Of a stretch of 64,000 nt of DNA, positions 52,864-61,955 are shown one piece after another. Origin of the DNA: JAZKHE01 sp040385525 (GTDB lineage: Bacteria; Bacteroidota; Bacteroidia; UBA4408); contig JAZKHE010000002.1 of assembly GCA_040385525.1 (NCBI GenBank), forward strand, positions 372,001 through 436,000, given 5' to 3'. Made by a program: the position numbers and the translations under genes. The first letter of the stretch is position 1. Every line of letters starts with the position of its first letter. The notes under the pieces were generated by a model. That model saw only the letters and a list, made by a program, of their open reading frames with translations. It did no database searches and was not told where the DNA came from.

Positions 52864-53649
52864 TTAATTCAGTTTGTAAAAAAACACACCTTGTTCTGTA
52901 ATAGTTTTCCACTCCTCTTTTTTTAAATTCTCAAATTCTAGTTTTTCATAAAGTTCTTTACTACATTTTATTTCAAAAGTAAACTGATTAGGATCCGTTT
53001 TATTTATACCGATTAGAGTGTATGTAACATCGAATTCATTTCTTGTTGCATGTTTTTCTATAACTGATAATATGTATCTAGAAATATCTTCTACTCTGTT
53101 AAAAGTCTTGCTTTTTTTAAATTGGAGATTAAAACTGCCTTCAAATTTAAATTGTGGACTATAATCAAATAAAAAAGTAGGGTCGTTTTTTTGAGTTGTT
53201 AAATATTCGTTATAATGTTCTTTATTTTTGAAAATTATTTTTTCAATTTTATAGTTAAAATGGTGATTCCTACTGATTTTTTTTAATTTTTTAATTTTAA
53301 AATTGTATATTTTATTGTTTATTAAAATAGTTTCGAAAGTGGGATTGACATAAAAAAATTTGATTTCTTTATAGTTTTGAATAATACTTATTCTTATCGA
53401 TGGGTTTTCCAAAACATTTCCAGTCAAATTTTCCCCTAGGGTTAATTTAGAAATTATTCTTTTTATTTGAACAGGATTTTCAACTATAAAATTGAAATTT
53501 TTATAAGTATCGTCATCAGGCGGAAAATTTCTGCATATTAATTTAGTATTACTATCTATTATAGATTTATCTACTATTAAGTTTTCTTGTGCGTAAACTT
53601 TTATTTGGATTAAAAAGGATATTATGATTAAAAATAGCTTTGTTTTCAT
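52864..53649 (-). CDS. Secreted protein of unknown function
   Basis: 261 residues with a signal peptide (about 1-21, ending KVYAQE). The mature chain is very rich in Lys, Asn, Ile and Phe, has the look of a mixed alpha/beta fold and contains no recognisable motif. Its codon use is strikingly AT-biased next to its neighbours, which could reflect a recent gain or weak selection. It lies 19 bases downstream of the LEA-type lipoprotein gene on the same strand, so it may be the last gene of a three-gene unit. I could not assign a family. Confidence 0.68.
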   Translation of the reverse strand: MKTKLFLIIISFLIQIKVYAQENLIVDKSIIDSNTKLICRNFPPDDDTYKNFNFIVENPVQIKRIISKLTLGENLTGNVLENPSIRISIIQNYKEIKFFYVNPTFETILINNKIYNFKIKKLKKISRNHHFNYKIEKIIFKNKEHYNEYLTTQKNDPTFLFDYSPQFKFEGSFNLQFKKSKTFNRVEDISRYILSVIEKHATRNEFDVTYTLIGINKTDPNQFTFEIKCSKELYEKLEFENLKKEEWKTITEQGVFFYKLN

Positions 53650-53668
53650 AAATTAATTTTTGTTAAAC

Positions 53669-54172
53669 TTACTTCCCCTTCAACATATCCATTGGATTCA
53701 TTGGGATTTTTTTGGTAAACTCAATTGGAAATCTTCTTGGCACTAAAAACGAACGTACTTTTAAATCCCCTTTAATTTTTAGTTGAGGTCCGCCTTTGCT
53801 TAACAAACCTGTTAGCGCACCAATACCACCATTTATTAAATCGTCAATTTTTGCTGTGATTTTAAACGTATGCGATTTTTCTGAATTTTTTGGTATGCGT
53901 ACATTGTTTTTAATTTTTACATCGCCAATTGTCATACCGCCTAACGAACCTTTTAAATCGGTGCCAGTAACTGTAAAACCAATGTTGTTTGGGTTTTTAA
54001 GTGTCATGTTTATTTCTAACTCAACACCGTCTTTATTTATTTTTAAAATTTTTACAGCATCAATCGATGCTATTTCTACTGGCTTAATTTCGCAAGCAGT
54101 AAACGTAAAAAGCACTGCAAATAAAAAAGTAAAAAAGCTAGTTTTTTTAAATTGAAGAAGAGGGTTTATCAT
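53669..54172 (-). CDS. LEA type 2-like lipoprotein
   Basis: 167 residues with a lipobox (FTFTAC, Cys27), then a single beta-sandwich of about 120 residues. The pattern GVELEINMTLKNPNNIGFTV, a helix-free run of strands and FKITAKIDDLINGG closely fits the LEA-14/WHy fold (late embryogenesis abundant type 2), seen in many bacterial lipoproteins. The role is unclear but may be envelope stress-related. The start at 54172 gives a slightly long n-region (MINPLLQFKK). It lies 12 bases after the twin-arginine protein gene. Confidence 0.82.
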   Translation of the reverse strand: MINPLLQFKKTSFFTFLFAVLFTFTACEIKPVEIASIDAVKILKINKDGVELEINMTLKNPNNIGFTVTGTDLKGSLGGMTIGDVKIKNNVRIPKNSEKSHTFKITAKIDDLINGGIGALTGLLSKGGPQLKIKGDLKVRSFLVPRRFPIEFTKKIPMNPMDMLKGK

Positions 54173-54184
54173 AAGTATTTTGTT

Positions 54185-54985
54185 TTAAGCAAAGGCTAAA
54201 TTTAAGTTTAAAGTTTGCGTGCTTGATTTTTTTTGTAGTCTGCTTTCGCAAAACAACATGGTTTCTGTGCTATCAATTGTTTTGTCAATTATTGTGCCTT
54301 GTTTTATTTTTGTATCGTTAGTCGCCAGCCAAGCAAACGTATTGCGCGCTTCTGGTTGGTAATGATCTAAACCACCCATTGAGTTGTGGGCTTTATTTCT
54401 ACCATGTTCCGTAACTACTAAAAGTGTAAATTCTTGTTTGCTATCTACATTCATTTTATAAATGTTGGCCAAAAATTCGTCTACTCTTTTTAAATGATTT
54501 TTGTATTCGGTAAAATTATAATGTGCTACATCAGCACCATCCGCATCAACCACAATAAAGTCAGCACCATCTACACTGTTTGAATAGTTGTATGAATCAA
54601 GAAATTTTTCTTTGTCTTTTAAATCAGTATAAATGTAAGCGTAGCCAGAGCTTATTTTACTTTGCCAAGGCTGATTTAAAAAGTTGTTGTCAATTTTTGT
54701 GGTGCCATTTAGCAATGCGTATTTTGCATGAGAATGTGTAATCTCAGTTCCTGAATAGTGTACGTTGTTAAATAAAACACCTTTTTTGTAAAGGCCATTT
54801 TCTTTTGCAAAAAAAGTAGGCATGTTAGTTTCGTTCATTGCATCTTGCAAACGAATTCCACCGCTAAGAATTACCAAAATAACTTTATTTTTTTCTGAAT
54901 TAGTTGACGCAGAAATAAGTTGTGGTGCTAACGCTAAGCCTGTAGCTACAATAGAAGTGGACTGAATAAATTTACGTCTGTTCAT
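54185..54985 (-). CDS. Twin-arginine signal, alkaline-phosphatase-like-fold protein
   Basis: 267 residues starting MNRRKFIQSTSIVATGLALA, a clear twin-arginine signal, so probably exported by TatC. The body resembles the alkaline phosphatase/sulfatase superfamily: KVILVILSGGIRLQDAM at the first metal region, VDADGADVAHYNFTEYKNHL with the D..H metal ligands and VVTEHGRNKAHNSMGGLDH near the end. The first metal-binding Asp is replaced (ILSGG instead of a D-containing motif), so activity may be altered or lost. A longer start at 55021 would run into the M20 peptidase terminator. Family and function are uncertain. Confidence 0.75.
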   Translation of the reverse strand: MNRRKFIQSTSIVATGLALAPQLISASTNSEKNKVILVILSGGIRLQDAMNETNMPTFFAKENGLYKKGVLFNNVHYSGTEITHSHAKYALLNGTTKIDNNFLNQPWQSKISSGYAYIYTDLKDKEKFLDSYNYSNSVDGADFIVVDADGADVAHYNFTEYKNHLKRVDEFLANIYKMNVDSKQEFTLLVVTEHGRNKAHNSMGGLDHYQPEARNTFAWLATNDTKIKQGTIIDKTIDSTETMLFCESRLQKKSSTQTLNLNLAFA

Positions 54986-55020
54986 ACAAAAAAAATAGGT
55001 TAAGTAAATAAGTATAATCA

Positions 55021-55046
55021 AAAACCCTGCAAGAGTGCAGGGTTTT
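55021..55046 (-). terminator. Intrinsic terminator for the M20 peptidase gene
   Basis: A perfect 10-base stem AAAACCCTGC/GCAGGGTTTT around AAGAGT, ending six bases before the peptidase stop. It separates that gene from the twin-arginine protein gene. Confidence 0.9.
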
Positions 55047-55052
55047 TAAAAA

Positions 55053-56426
55053 TTATTTTTTTGTTAGTTCAGTGTAATTTTTAAAAAACAAAGGAATAGT
55101 TTCAATTCCTTTTAAATAATTAAATACGCCGTAATGTTCGTTTGGCGAGTGAATTGCATCAGTGTCTAAACCAAAGCCCATTAAAATAGATTCTAATCCT
55201 AAAACCGATTTAAATAAAGCAACGATAGGAATACTTCCGCCACCACGCGTTGGCACTGGTTTTTTACCAAATGTTGTTTCCATAGCCATGCTTGCCGCTT
55301 TGTAAGCTGCGCTATCAGTTGGAACAACAACAGGGTTTCCACCGTGGTGAGGACGAACTTCTACTTTAACCGATTTTGGAGCAATGCTTTCAAAATGTTT
55401 TTTAAATAATTCTGTTATTTCATCAGATACTTGATTAGGAACTAAACGCATCGAAATTTTTGCAAATGCTTTTGAAGGTAAAACTGTTTTTGCGCCTTCG
55501 CCAATGTAGCCACCCCAAATTCCGTTTACATCAAGGGTTGGTCTAATGCCAGTTCTTTCCATGGTTGTATAACCTTTCTCTCCGTGGATATCTGCAATGT
55601 TTAAATCTTTTTTGTATTCATCTAAATTAAACGGAGCTTTATCCATTTCAGCTCTTTCTGCTGCGGTAAGTTCTGCTACTTTATCGTAAAAACCAGGAAT
55701 TGTAATGTGATTGTTTTCATCGTGCATTGATGCAATCATTTTTGCTAAAATATTTATTGGGTTAGCAACACCACCACCATAAACACCTGAGTGTAAATCG
55801 CGGTTAGAACCTGTAACTTCAACCTCTAAATAACTTAAACCACGCAAGCCAACATCAATTGATGGAGTGTCGTTTGCAATAATTGATGTGTCGGAAATTA
55901 AAATAATATCAGCTTTTAATTTTTCTTTATTTTTTTCTAAAAACGGACCCAAATTGCTAGAGCCAACTTCTTCTTCGCCTTCAATCATAAACTTTACGTT
56001 GCACGATAAAGTATTCGTTTTCATCATCAATTCAAATGCTTTTAGGTGCATATACATTTGCCCTTTATCGTCGCAAGCACCACGCGCATAAATTTTTCCG
56101 TCTTTAACAACTGGTTCAAACGGAGGCGAAGTCCATAATTCTAAAGGATCGGCAGGTTGTACATCATAATGACCATAAACTAAAATAGTTGGCAAATTAG
56201 CATCAATCATTTTTTCGCCATATACAATTGGGTAACCACCTGTTTCGCAAATTTCAACTTTATCAGCGCCAGCAGCAATCATTTTAACTTTTATAGCTTC
56301 GGCAGTTTTTAAAACATCTTGTTTGTATTTTGGATCGGCACTAACCGATGGAATTCTAAGTAATTCAAACAATTCTTCTAAAAATCTGTTTTTGTTTTGT
56401 TCGATGTAATCGGTAATATGTTTCAT
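55053..56426 (-). CDS. M20 family dipeptidase
   Basis: 457-residue zinc aminoacylase/carboxypeptidase-type enzyme. Metal ligands and catalytic residues are in YGHYDVQPADPLELW (His, Asp), GACDDKGQM (Asp), MIEGEEEVGSSNL (Glu-Glu) and the C-terminal DAIHSPNEHYG (His). The dimerisation domain lies between about 205 and 345. The length and the HSPNEH motif match the dipeptidases of the CNDP/PepV-like type. The exact peptide specificity cannot be read from the sequence. No signal peptide is present, so it is cytoplasmic. It is a single-gene unit with its own terminator. Confidence 0.92.
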   Translation of the reverse strand: MKHITDYIEQNKNRFLEELFELLRIPSVSADPKYKQDVLKTAEAIKVKMIAAGADKVEICETGGYPIVYGEKMIDANLPTILVYGHYDVQPADPLELWTSPPFEPVVKDGKIYARGACDDKGQMYMHLKAFELMMKTNTLSCNVKFMIEGEEEVGSSNLGPFLEKNKEKLKADIILISDTSIIANDTPSIDVGLRGLSYLEVEVTGSNRDLHSGVYGGGVANPINILAKMIASMHDENNHITIPGFYDKVAELTAAERAEMDKAPFNLDEYKKDLNIADIHGEKGYTTMERTGIRPTLDVNGIWGGYIGEGAKTVLPSKAFAKISMRLVPNQVSDEITELFKKHFESIAPKSVKVEVRPHHGGNPVVVPTDSAAYKAASMAMETTFGKKPVPTRGGGSIPIVALFKSVLGLESILMGFGLDTDAIHSPNEHYGVFNYLKGIETIPLFFKNYTELTKK

Positions 56427-56542
56427 AAAAAAAAGTTTTTGTTAAAATTAGCATTAAAAAATTGAATTTGGAACCAGTTAGGAGTTGTTTTATGTGCTAG
56501 GTTTAACAATTTTTATTATATTTGGGTTTAAACTTTTTTCAG

Positions 56543-59500
56543 TTGAGAAAGTATTTTTTTCTAGTATTTGTTTCATTAATGATTGTTGTTAGTTTTTCAA
56601 AAACTAGCAAGGCTACACATATTGTTGGGGGCGAAATTTATTATGATAGCTTAGGGAATAATAAATATAGAGTGACAATAAAAGTATACAAAGATTGTTC
56701 ACCACTAGTAACAACGCCATTAGATAATCCTTTGTTTTTGGGAGTTTTTAATAGTGTAGGAACATTGCTTTCTACAGTTGAGATTTCGCCATCATTACAA
56801 AATGTTCCGATTAATTCTCCAGATCCTTGTGTGACAATTCCAAGTGATTTATGTGTCCAACAAGGTACTTATATCACAACTTTAACTCTTTTACCTAGAG
56901 TTGGTGGTTATGATTTGTCATATCAACGTTGTTGCAGAAACGGCTCTATAGAAAATTTAGATGATCCTGGGGGGCAAGGTTCTACATACACTATTCATAT
57001 TGCCGGTTCAGAAACTGGAAACATAGATAATGGAAGTCCTCGCTTTACAAATTTTCCACCACCTTATTTATGTGCAAATACACCTTTTACTTTTGATCAT
57101 TCTGCTACCGATCCTGATGGAGATGTTTTAGTTTATTCTTTATGTCAACCAAATCAAGGTTTTGACGTAGATGCTCCAGGAGGCCCAATTAATTTTCCTA
57201 TTAGACCTACTGAACCGCCACCTTATCCTGGCGTAAATTATCTTGCTCCGTACTCAAGTGCATTCCCAATTGCATCTAATCCTGCAATTGCAATAAATGC
57301 TACAACAGGAGAGTTAACTTTAACACCAACACAACTTGGGCAGTACGTTGTTGGAATTTGTGTTTCAGAGTTTAGAGATGGTGTTTTGTTAACTACTAAC
57401 AAAAGAGATTTTCAGTTTAACGTGGTTAGTTGTAATAACGTAATTGCTGCTATCCCAAATCAAACTATTTTTTGTAATGGCTACCAAGTAAATTTTGCTA
57501 GTACAGGTAGTGTTAACGCAACAAATTTTCAATGGGATTTTGGAGTAACATCATTAACAACAGATGTTTCTAACTCACCAAATCCAACTTATTTTTATCC
57601 TGATAGTGGTGTTTATAATATTAGATTAATAGCAATAAGTTCAACAGGAGCTTGCCGAGATACTTCGTATTCTACTTTTAGAGTTTACCCTGTTTTGCAA
57701 CCCGATTTTGCTCAACCTGATAGTTTGTGTTTGCAAAGTAATTCGTATAATTTTAATGCTGGCGGTGCATTTACTACAGACGCAACATTTTTATGGAATT
57801 TTGGAAGTGGTGCTAACAGAGCCAGTTCAACGACAAGAAACAATGCAAATATTTTTTATAATACTACTGGCACTAAAATAGTTTCGCTCACTATTTCTCA
57901 ATATGGTTGCACCGAAACGGCCACAAAAACAATGCATATTTCTGAAAGTCCTGAAGCAATTATTGGCAATCCAGTAAACGATTGCACGGGTTTAACAGTT
58001 CAGTTGCAGAATTTAAGCACAGGAGCTACAAAATATTTTTGGGAATTTGGAGTTACTTTTTCTTTAAGTGATACATCTTCGTTATTTCAACCCAATATTA
58101 CGTATCCTGATAGTGCAACTTATAATGTTAGGCTAATTGCTATAAACGCACAAGGCTGTAGAGACACCATTTTTAAGCCTACAAAAGTATATCATATACC
58201 TTTGCCAGATTTTGTCATTCCTCCGCAACAATGTGTACTAAATAATAATTATTCTTTTGTTGGGGCGGGAACAAAGGTTTATCCTACATCATTATTTAGT
58301 TGGACTTTTGAAGATGCAATTCCTGCCACTGCGAATGTTAAAAATCCATCGGGAATAAAATTTAATAGTGCAGGAGTTAAAAATGTAACTTTTACTGTTA
58401 ATCAAAAAGGATGTTTAGCTTCTAAAACAAAACAAGTGGAATTGGTTTCGATGCCTGAAGCTGGAATATCTGACATTACACAATACTGTGTTGGTTTAAA
58501 TGTTGATTTTACCAACACAAGTTCTAACGCAACAAGTTACGTTTGGGATTTTGGTATAACAACGCTTACAACAGATGTTAGCACGATTGAAAACCCAAGT
58601 TATCAATATCCCGATAGCGGAAAATATATGGTTACACTTGTTGCTGTAAATCAAAATGTTTGTAGAGATACCATTAAAAAATTGTTTTATGTTTTTCCTT
58701 TGCTACAAGCATTTTTCGATAAGCCCGAAAACGATTGTATTGATGATAACTTATACTTTTTTTTAGGCAAAGGTGTTTATGGAACAACAGCGACTTATGA
58801 ATGGAATTTTACTGATGCAGAGCCCCCAATGTCGTCAATAATAAATCCTCAAAATATTGTTTTTCAATCGCCAGGAATTAAACCCGTGAAGTTAATTTAC
58901 CGCGAAAATGGTTGTGTAAAAACGCATTTAGACACAGCGCATATTTTTAAAATGCCAATTCCTGAATTTACAGCTCCTACAAAAATCTGTTCTCCTTTTG
59001 AAGTTCAATTTGAGAATAAATCGTTTGCAGAAACAAAAATTAAATACCTTTGGAATTTTGGAGATGGAACAACCGATACAGTTATGAATCCGCTACACGT
59101 TTTTCCTGATAGCGGATACTATGATATTAGTTTAACAGTTACTACAGATAGCGGATGTATTGCGAAAGTTAGTGAGATAAAAGAAAGATATATTTTTACA
59201 GAATACACGCCAATAGCGAATTTTGAAGTGCTCTCGATTGACACTATAAATTATCGCCCTGTTTTTCAGTTTATCGATAAATCTAAATTTGCAGTAAATT
59301 GTATGTTAGAATTAGGTAATGGAATTGACACCACAGATTGCAACATGACCAATTATCAATACCCAATTGATGGCGAATACAATGTAAAACAAATTGTAAC
59401 CAACAGTTTAGGTTGTAAAGATGAAATAATTGTTTTAGTAGATAGCAAGCCAGAATTGTTTATTTATATTCCTAATGCATTTACACCAAATGGCGACGAT

Positions 59501-59737
59501 AAAAATGAAGCTTTTATGCCAAAATGTAGCAACGAAACCGAATTTGAAATGGAAATTTTTAACCGTTGGGGACAACGAATTTATAACTCTGCAAACAGCC
59601 GAAAAGGCTGGAAAGGAAACGTAAACGATGTGGATACAGATTTAGCACCACAAGGTGTTTACGTGTATAAAATTAAAATTAGAGATTATCAAAAAAAGCT
59701 ATACACTTATACCGGTAGTGTTTCTTTAATTAGATAA
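56543..59737 (+). CDS. Large T9SS cargo with PKD-like repeats and type B (gliding-associated) C-terminal domain
   Basis: 1,064 residues from the TTG at 56543; the ORF is open to a TTG at 56522, and the first ATG is 56579. The TTG at 56543 gives the best signal peptide (RKYFFLVFVSLMIVVSFSKT). An N-terminal domain has THIVGGEIYYDSLGNNKY and YQRCCRNGSIENL, common in Bacteroidota adhesins. Seven PKD-like modules follow, alternating between two types. Their conserved Trp codons lie at 57533, 57794, 58040, 58301, 58544, 58802 and 59051. The last 85 residues are a type B sorting domain (FIYIPNAFTPNGDDKNEAF, FNRWGQRIYNS, PQGVYVYKIKIRD, YTGSVSLI). It is a likely adhesin secreted by T9SS. It ends 12 bases inside the convergent histidine kinase gene. 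Confidence 0.88.
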   Translation: MRKYFFLVFVSLMIVVSFSKTSKATHIVGGEIYYDSLGNNKYRVTIKVYKDCSPLVTTPLDNPLFLGVFNSVGTLLSTVEISPSLQNVPINSPDPCVTIPSDLCVQQGTYITTLTLLPRVGGYDLSYQRCCRNGSIENLDDPGGQGSTYTIHIAGSETGNIDNGSPRFTNFPPPYLCANTPFTFDHSATDPDGDVLVYSLCQPNQGFDVDAPGGPINFPIRPTEPPPYPGVNYLAPYSSAFPIASNPAIAINATTGELTLTPTQLGQYVVGICVSEFRDGVLLTTNKRDFQFNVVSCNNVIAAIPNQTIFCNGYQVNFASTGSVNATNFQWDFGVTSLTTDVSNSPNPTYFYPDSGVYNIRLIAISSTGACRDTSYSTFRVYPVLQPDFAQPDSLCLQSNSYNFNAGGAFTTDATFLWNFGSGANRASSTTRNNANIFYNTTGTKIVSLTISQYGCTETATKTMHISESPEAIIGNPVNDCTGLTVQLQNLSTGATKYFWEFGVTFSLSDTSSLFQPNITYPDSATYNVRLIAINAQGCRDTIFKPTKVYHIPLPDFVIPPQQCVLNNNYSFVGAGTKVYPTSLFSWTFEDAIPATANVKNPSGIKFNSAGVKNVTFTVNQKGCLASKTKQVELVSMPEAGISDITQYCVGLNVDFTNTSSNATSYVWDFGITTLTTDVSTIENPSYQYPDSGKYMVTLVAVNQNVCRDTIKKLFYVFPLLQAFFDKPENDCIDDNLYFFLGKGVYGTTATYEWNFTDAEPPMSSIINPQNIVFQSPGIKPVKLIYRENGCVKTHLDTAHIFKMPIPEFTAPTKICSPFEVQFENKSFAETKIKYLWNFGDGTTDTVMNPLHVFPDSGYYDISLTVTTDSGCIAKVSEIKERYIFTEYTPIANFEVLSIDTINYRPVFQFIDKSKFAVNCMLELGNGIDTTDCNMTNYQYPIDGEYNVKQIVTNSLGCKDEIIVLVDSKPELFIYIPNAFTPNGDDKNEAFMPKCSNETEFEMEIFNRWGQRIYNSANSRKGWKGNVNDVDTDLAPQGVYVYKIKIRDYQKKLYTYTGSVSLIR

Positions 59738-60709
59738 ATTGTTTGGGAAAATAATTTCAAACACATTTCCTTTTGGTTCATTTTTTTTAATGTGTAATTG
59801 TCCGTAGTATTTTTCTACAAGCGATTTTACTATATACAAACCGAGTCCGGTGCCTTTTGTATTTCGTGTTTCTTCGTTGCCAATGCGATAAAACTTTTCA
59901 GTTATTTTTTCTTTCTCTTCTTCAGGAATTTCTTCACCTTCATCACAAACTTTTAAAGAAATTGTATCTTCGTTTTGCACTAATTCTAATGTTATTTGGC
60001 TATTACTAGGGCTGTATTTAATGGCGTTTTCAATTAAATTATTTACCATAAAAACCCAATCGTCGTTGGTGGTTGCTAACAAAATATTTTCTTGAATGTT
60101 TTGTGTAAAATTTTGTTTTGTGTTTGAATTGTTTTTAAAATTTTCAATTAAAAAAGCTGTCAATTCACTTATATTTATTTCTTCTATAGTTTCGTTTACA
60201 TTTGCACTTTCAATACGCGTAGCTTGCAAAATTTTTTCTACCAAATCGTTTAATCGTTGCGTATCTGCCAATGCATTGTTTAAAATTTTAGTTTGCATAG
60301 TTTTGTCTAAATCTCGTTTTAGCAACGTTTCTAGCTGTAAGCGAGCAGAGGCAATTGGCGATTTTAATTCGTGAGTTACAGATAATAAAAAGTTTTTTTG
60401 CTGTTTGTTTATTTCCAATTCTTTTTGAAATCCTTTTTTTACTCTGCTAATTCCATAAATTAATATGATTAAAAAAACCATTCCCTCACCAGCAATCATG
60501 AGTAAACGATTGTTGAGTTTGGCATTAAGTATGTTTTGTTTGTTTGATGTATCTGCTGGACTATACGAACTTAAAAGTATTGATTCTGTTTTGTGTACAT
60601 ACACTTCAGAGTTTAAACTAAACAATAAATACGACCACCAGGCAAATTGTATTAGTACATAAAATACTAATAAATAAAATAACAAAAATGGGCGTTTGTT
60701 TTTTTGCAT
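59726..60709 (-). CDS. Sensor histidine kinase
   Basis: 327 residues. Two membrane helices (about 7-28 and 70-90) frame a small periplasmic segment with no recognised sensor domain. After a cytoplasmic coiled region come the H-box FLLSVTHELKSPIASARLQL with the phospho-accepting His, then the N-box NNLIENAIKYSP and G-boxes VCDEGEEIPEEEKEKITE and KGTGLGLYIVKSLVEKYYG. It is a typical HisKA/HATPase kinase. No response regulator is adjacent, so its partner must be elsewhere. An upstream TTG is less likely than the ATG at 60709. Its 3' end overlaps the convergent PKD protein gene by 12 bases. Confidence 0.9.
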   Translation of the reverse strand: MQKNKRPFLLFYLLVFYVLIQFAWWSYLLFSLNSEVYVHKTESILLSSYSPADTSNKQNILNAKLNNRLLMIAGEGMVFLIILIYGISRVKKGFQKELEINKQQKNFLLSVTHELKSPIASARLQLETLLKRDLDKTMQTKILNNALADTQRLNDLVEKILQATRIESANVNETIEEINISELTAFLIENFKNNSNTKQNFTQNIQENILLATTNDDWVFMVNNLIENAIKYSPSNSQITLELVQNEDTISLKVCDEGEEIPEEEKEKITEKFYRIGNEETRNTKGTGLGLYIVKSLVEKYYGQLHIKKNEPKGNVFEIIFPNNLSN

Positions 60710-60727
60710 AATTGCAATTAATGATTT

Positions 60728-60735
60728 CAAATTTA
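60728..60735 (-). promoter_or_regulatory. Predicted -7 box for the histidine kinase
   Basis: TAAATTTG on the minus strand matches TAnnTTTG and lies 19 bases before the kinase ATG. No TTG element was found. Confidence 0.35.
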
Positions 60736-60792
60736 GTAATTTGTTTACTATGTGCTTATTTTTATTTTAACTTTACTTTATAAATTTCTCTT

Positions 60793-61929
60793 ATGAAAAA
60801 AATAATAGTTCTATTTTTAAGTATATACGCTCAGTTTGCTTTTGCGCAAAACAGCGAAATGAGTTTGGTTTTTATTGGTGATGTAATGCAGCATATGCCT
60901 CAGATTGATGCAGCATACGATTCTTCGAGTAAAACGTATAACTACGATTCGTGTTTTGTATATGTAAAACCAATTTTACAAAATGCAGATGTTGCAATAG
61001 CTAATTTAGAAATTACTTTAGCAGGAAAACCTTATTCGGGTTACCCTCAATTTAGCGCGCCAGATGCTTTAGCGCGTGGCCTAAAAAATGCAGGTATAAA
61101 TTATTTAGTTACGGCAAACAATCATTCTTGCGATAGAGGCAAAAGCGGAATAATTAGAACCATTAAAGTTTTAGATAGTTTAGGAATTGAGCATACAGGC
61201 ACTTTTGTTGACTCACTAGAAAGAGAGAAAAAAAATGTTTTGCTAATTGAAAAAAACGGAATCAGAGTTGCTATAATAAATTATACGTATGGTACAAACG
61301 GAATTCCTATTCCAAAACCTACCGTTGTAAATATTATTGAAAAAGAAAAAATAACTAACGATGTTACAAAAGCAAAAGCATTGCGACCAGATAAAATTAT
61401 TTTAGTGGTGCATTGGGGCAACGAGTACGAGAGAGTTCCTAACGCATTTCAAAAAGATATTGCTAAATTTTGTTTTGAGCAAGGTGCTGATATTGTGATT
61501 GGCTCGCATCCACACGTATTACAACAGTTTGAATACACACAAAGAATTGATACGCTTGATGATATGAAAGTGAAAGAAAATATTGTTGTGTATTCGTTAG
61601 GCAATTATGTTTCTAACCAACGCGATAGATATAAAGATGGTGGCGCTATGGTAAAAATAGTTTTGCAAAAGAATTTATTAGGACAAACAAAAATAAAAGA
61701 GCAAGGCTATTTTTTAACTTGGGTAAACAAAGCATTTGTAAATGGCAAAAATCAATATTATATTTTGCCAGCTTCGCAGTTCGAAAACACTGTTGGAAAG
61801 CTTGACGCAACTGCTTTAGAAAAACTAAAACTATTTACAGAGGATAGCCGTAGTTTATTTAAAGAGCACAACAAAAGCTTTACAGAATATAAATTTGATT
61901 TTGTAAAAAACGAATGGCGTTTGGAGTAG
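60793..61929 (+). CDS. CapA-like (PGA_cap) metallophosphatase-fold protein
   Basis: 378 residues with a signal peptide (ending QFAFAQN), so periplasmic or surface. The CapA/calcineurin-like fold has LVFIGDVMQH, ANLEITLAG, LVTANNHSCDRGKSG, LVVHWGNEYERVPN and DIVIGSHPHVLQ, with the expected metal ligands in order. CapA family members act in poly-gamma-glutamate capsule synthesis, but no CapB or CapC is nearby, so a capsule role is not supported. A more general phosphoesterase role is possible. It is monocistronic, with divergent and convergent neighbours. Confidence 0.87.
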   Translation: MKKIIVLFLSIYAQFAFAQNSEMSLVFIGDVMQHMPQIDAAYDSSSKTYNYDSCFVYVKPILQNADVAIANLEITLAGKPYSGYPQFSAPDALARGLKNAGINYLVTANNHSCDRGKSGIIRTIKVLDSLGIEHTGTFVDSLEREKKNVLLIEKNGIRVAIINYTYGTNGIPIPKPTVVNIIEKEKITNDVTKAKALRPDKIILVVHWGNEYERVPNAFQKDIAKFCFEQGADIVIGSHPHVLQQFEYTQRIDTLDDMKVKENIVVYSLGNYVSNQRDRYKDGGAMVKIVLQKNLLGQTKIKEQGYFLTWVNKAFVNGKNQYYILPASQFENTVGKLDATALEKLKLFTEDSRSLFKEHNKSFTEYKFDFVKNEWRLE

Positions 61930-61955
61930 TTATGAGTGAAGAATTATGAGTTAAT
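61930..61955. repeat. Short degenerate repeat (GAGTTAAGAATTA family)
   Basis: TTATGAGTGAAGAATTATGAGTTAAT lies between two convergent stop codons and overlaps the end of the minus-strand gene. It resembles the repeated unit between pdhC and pdhA on the opposite strand. Function unknown. Confidence 0.35.

Noticed and set aside
54986..55021. Longer start for the twin-arginine protein
   Set aside because: The extension covers the peptidase terminator and destroys the twin-arginine signal position.
60793..61929. Capsule poly-gamma-glutamate synthesis locus
   Set aside because: Only a CapA-like fold is present; no CapB or CapC gene is in the neighbourhood.
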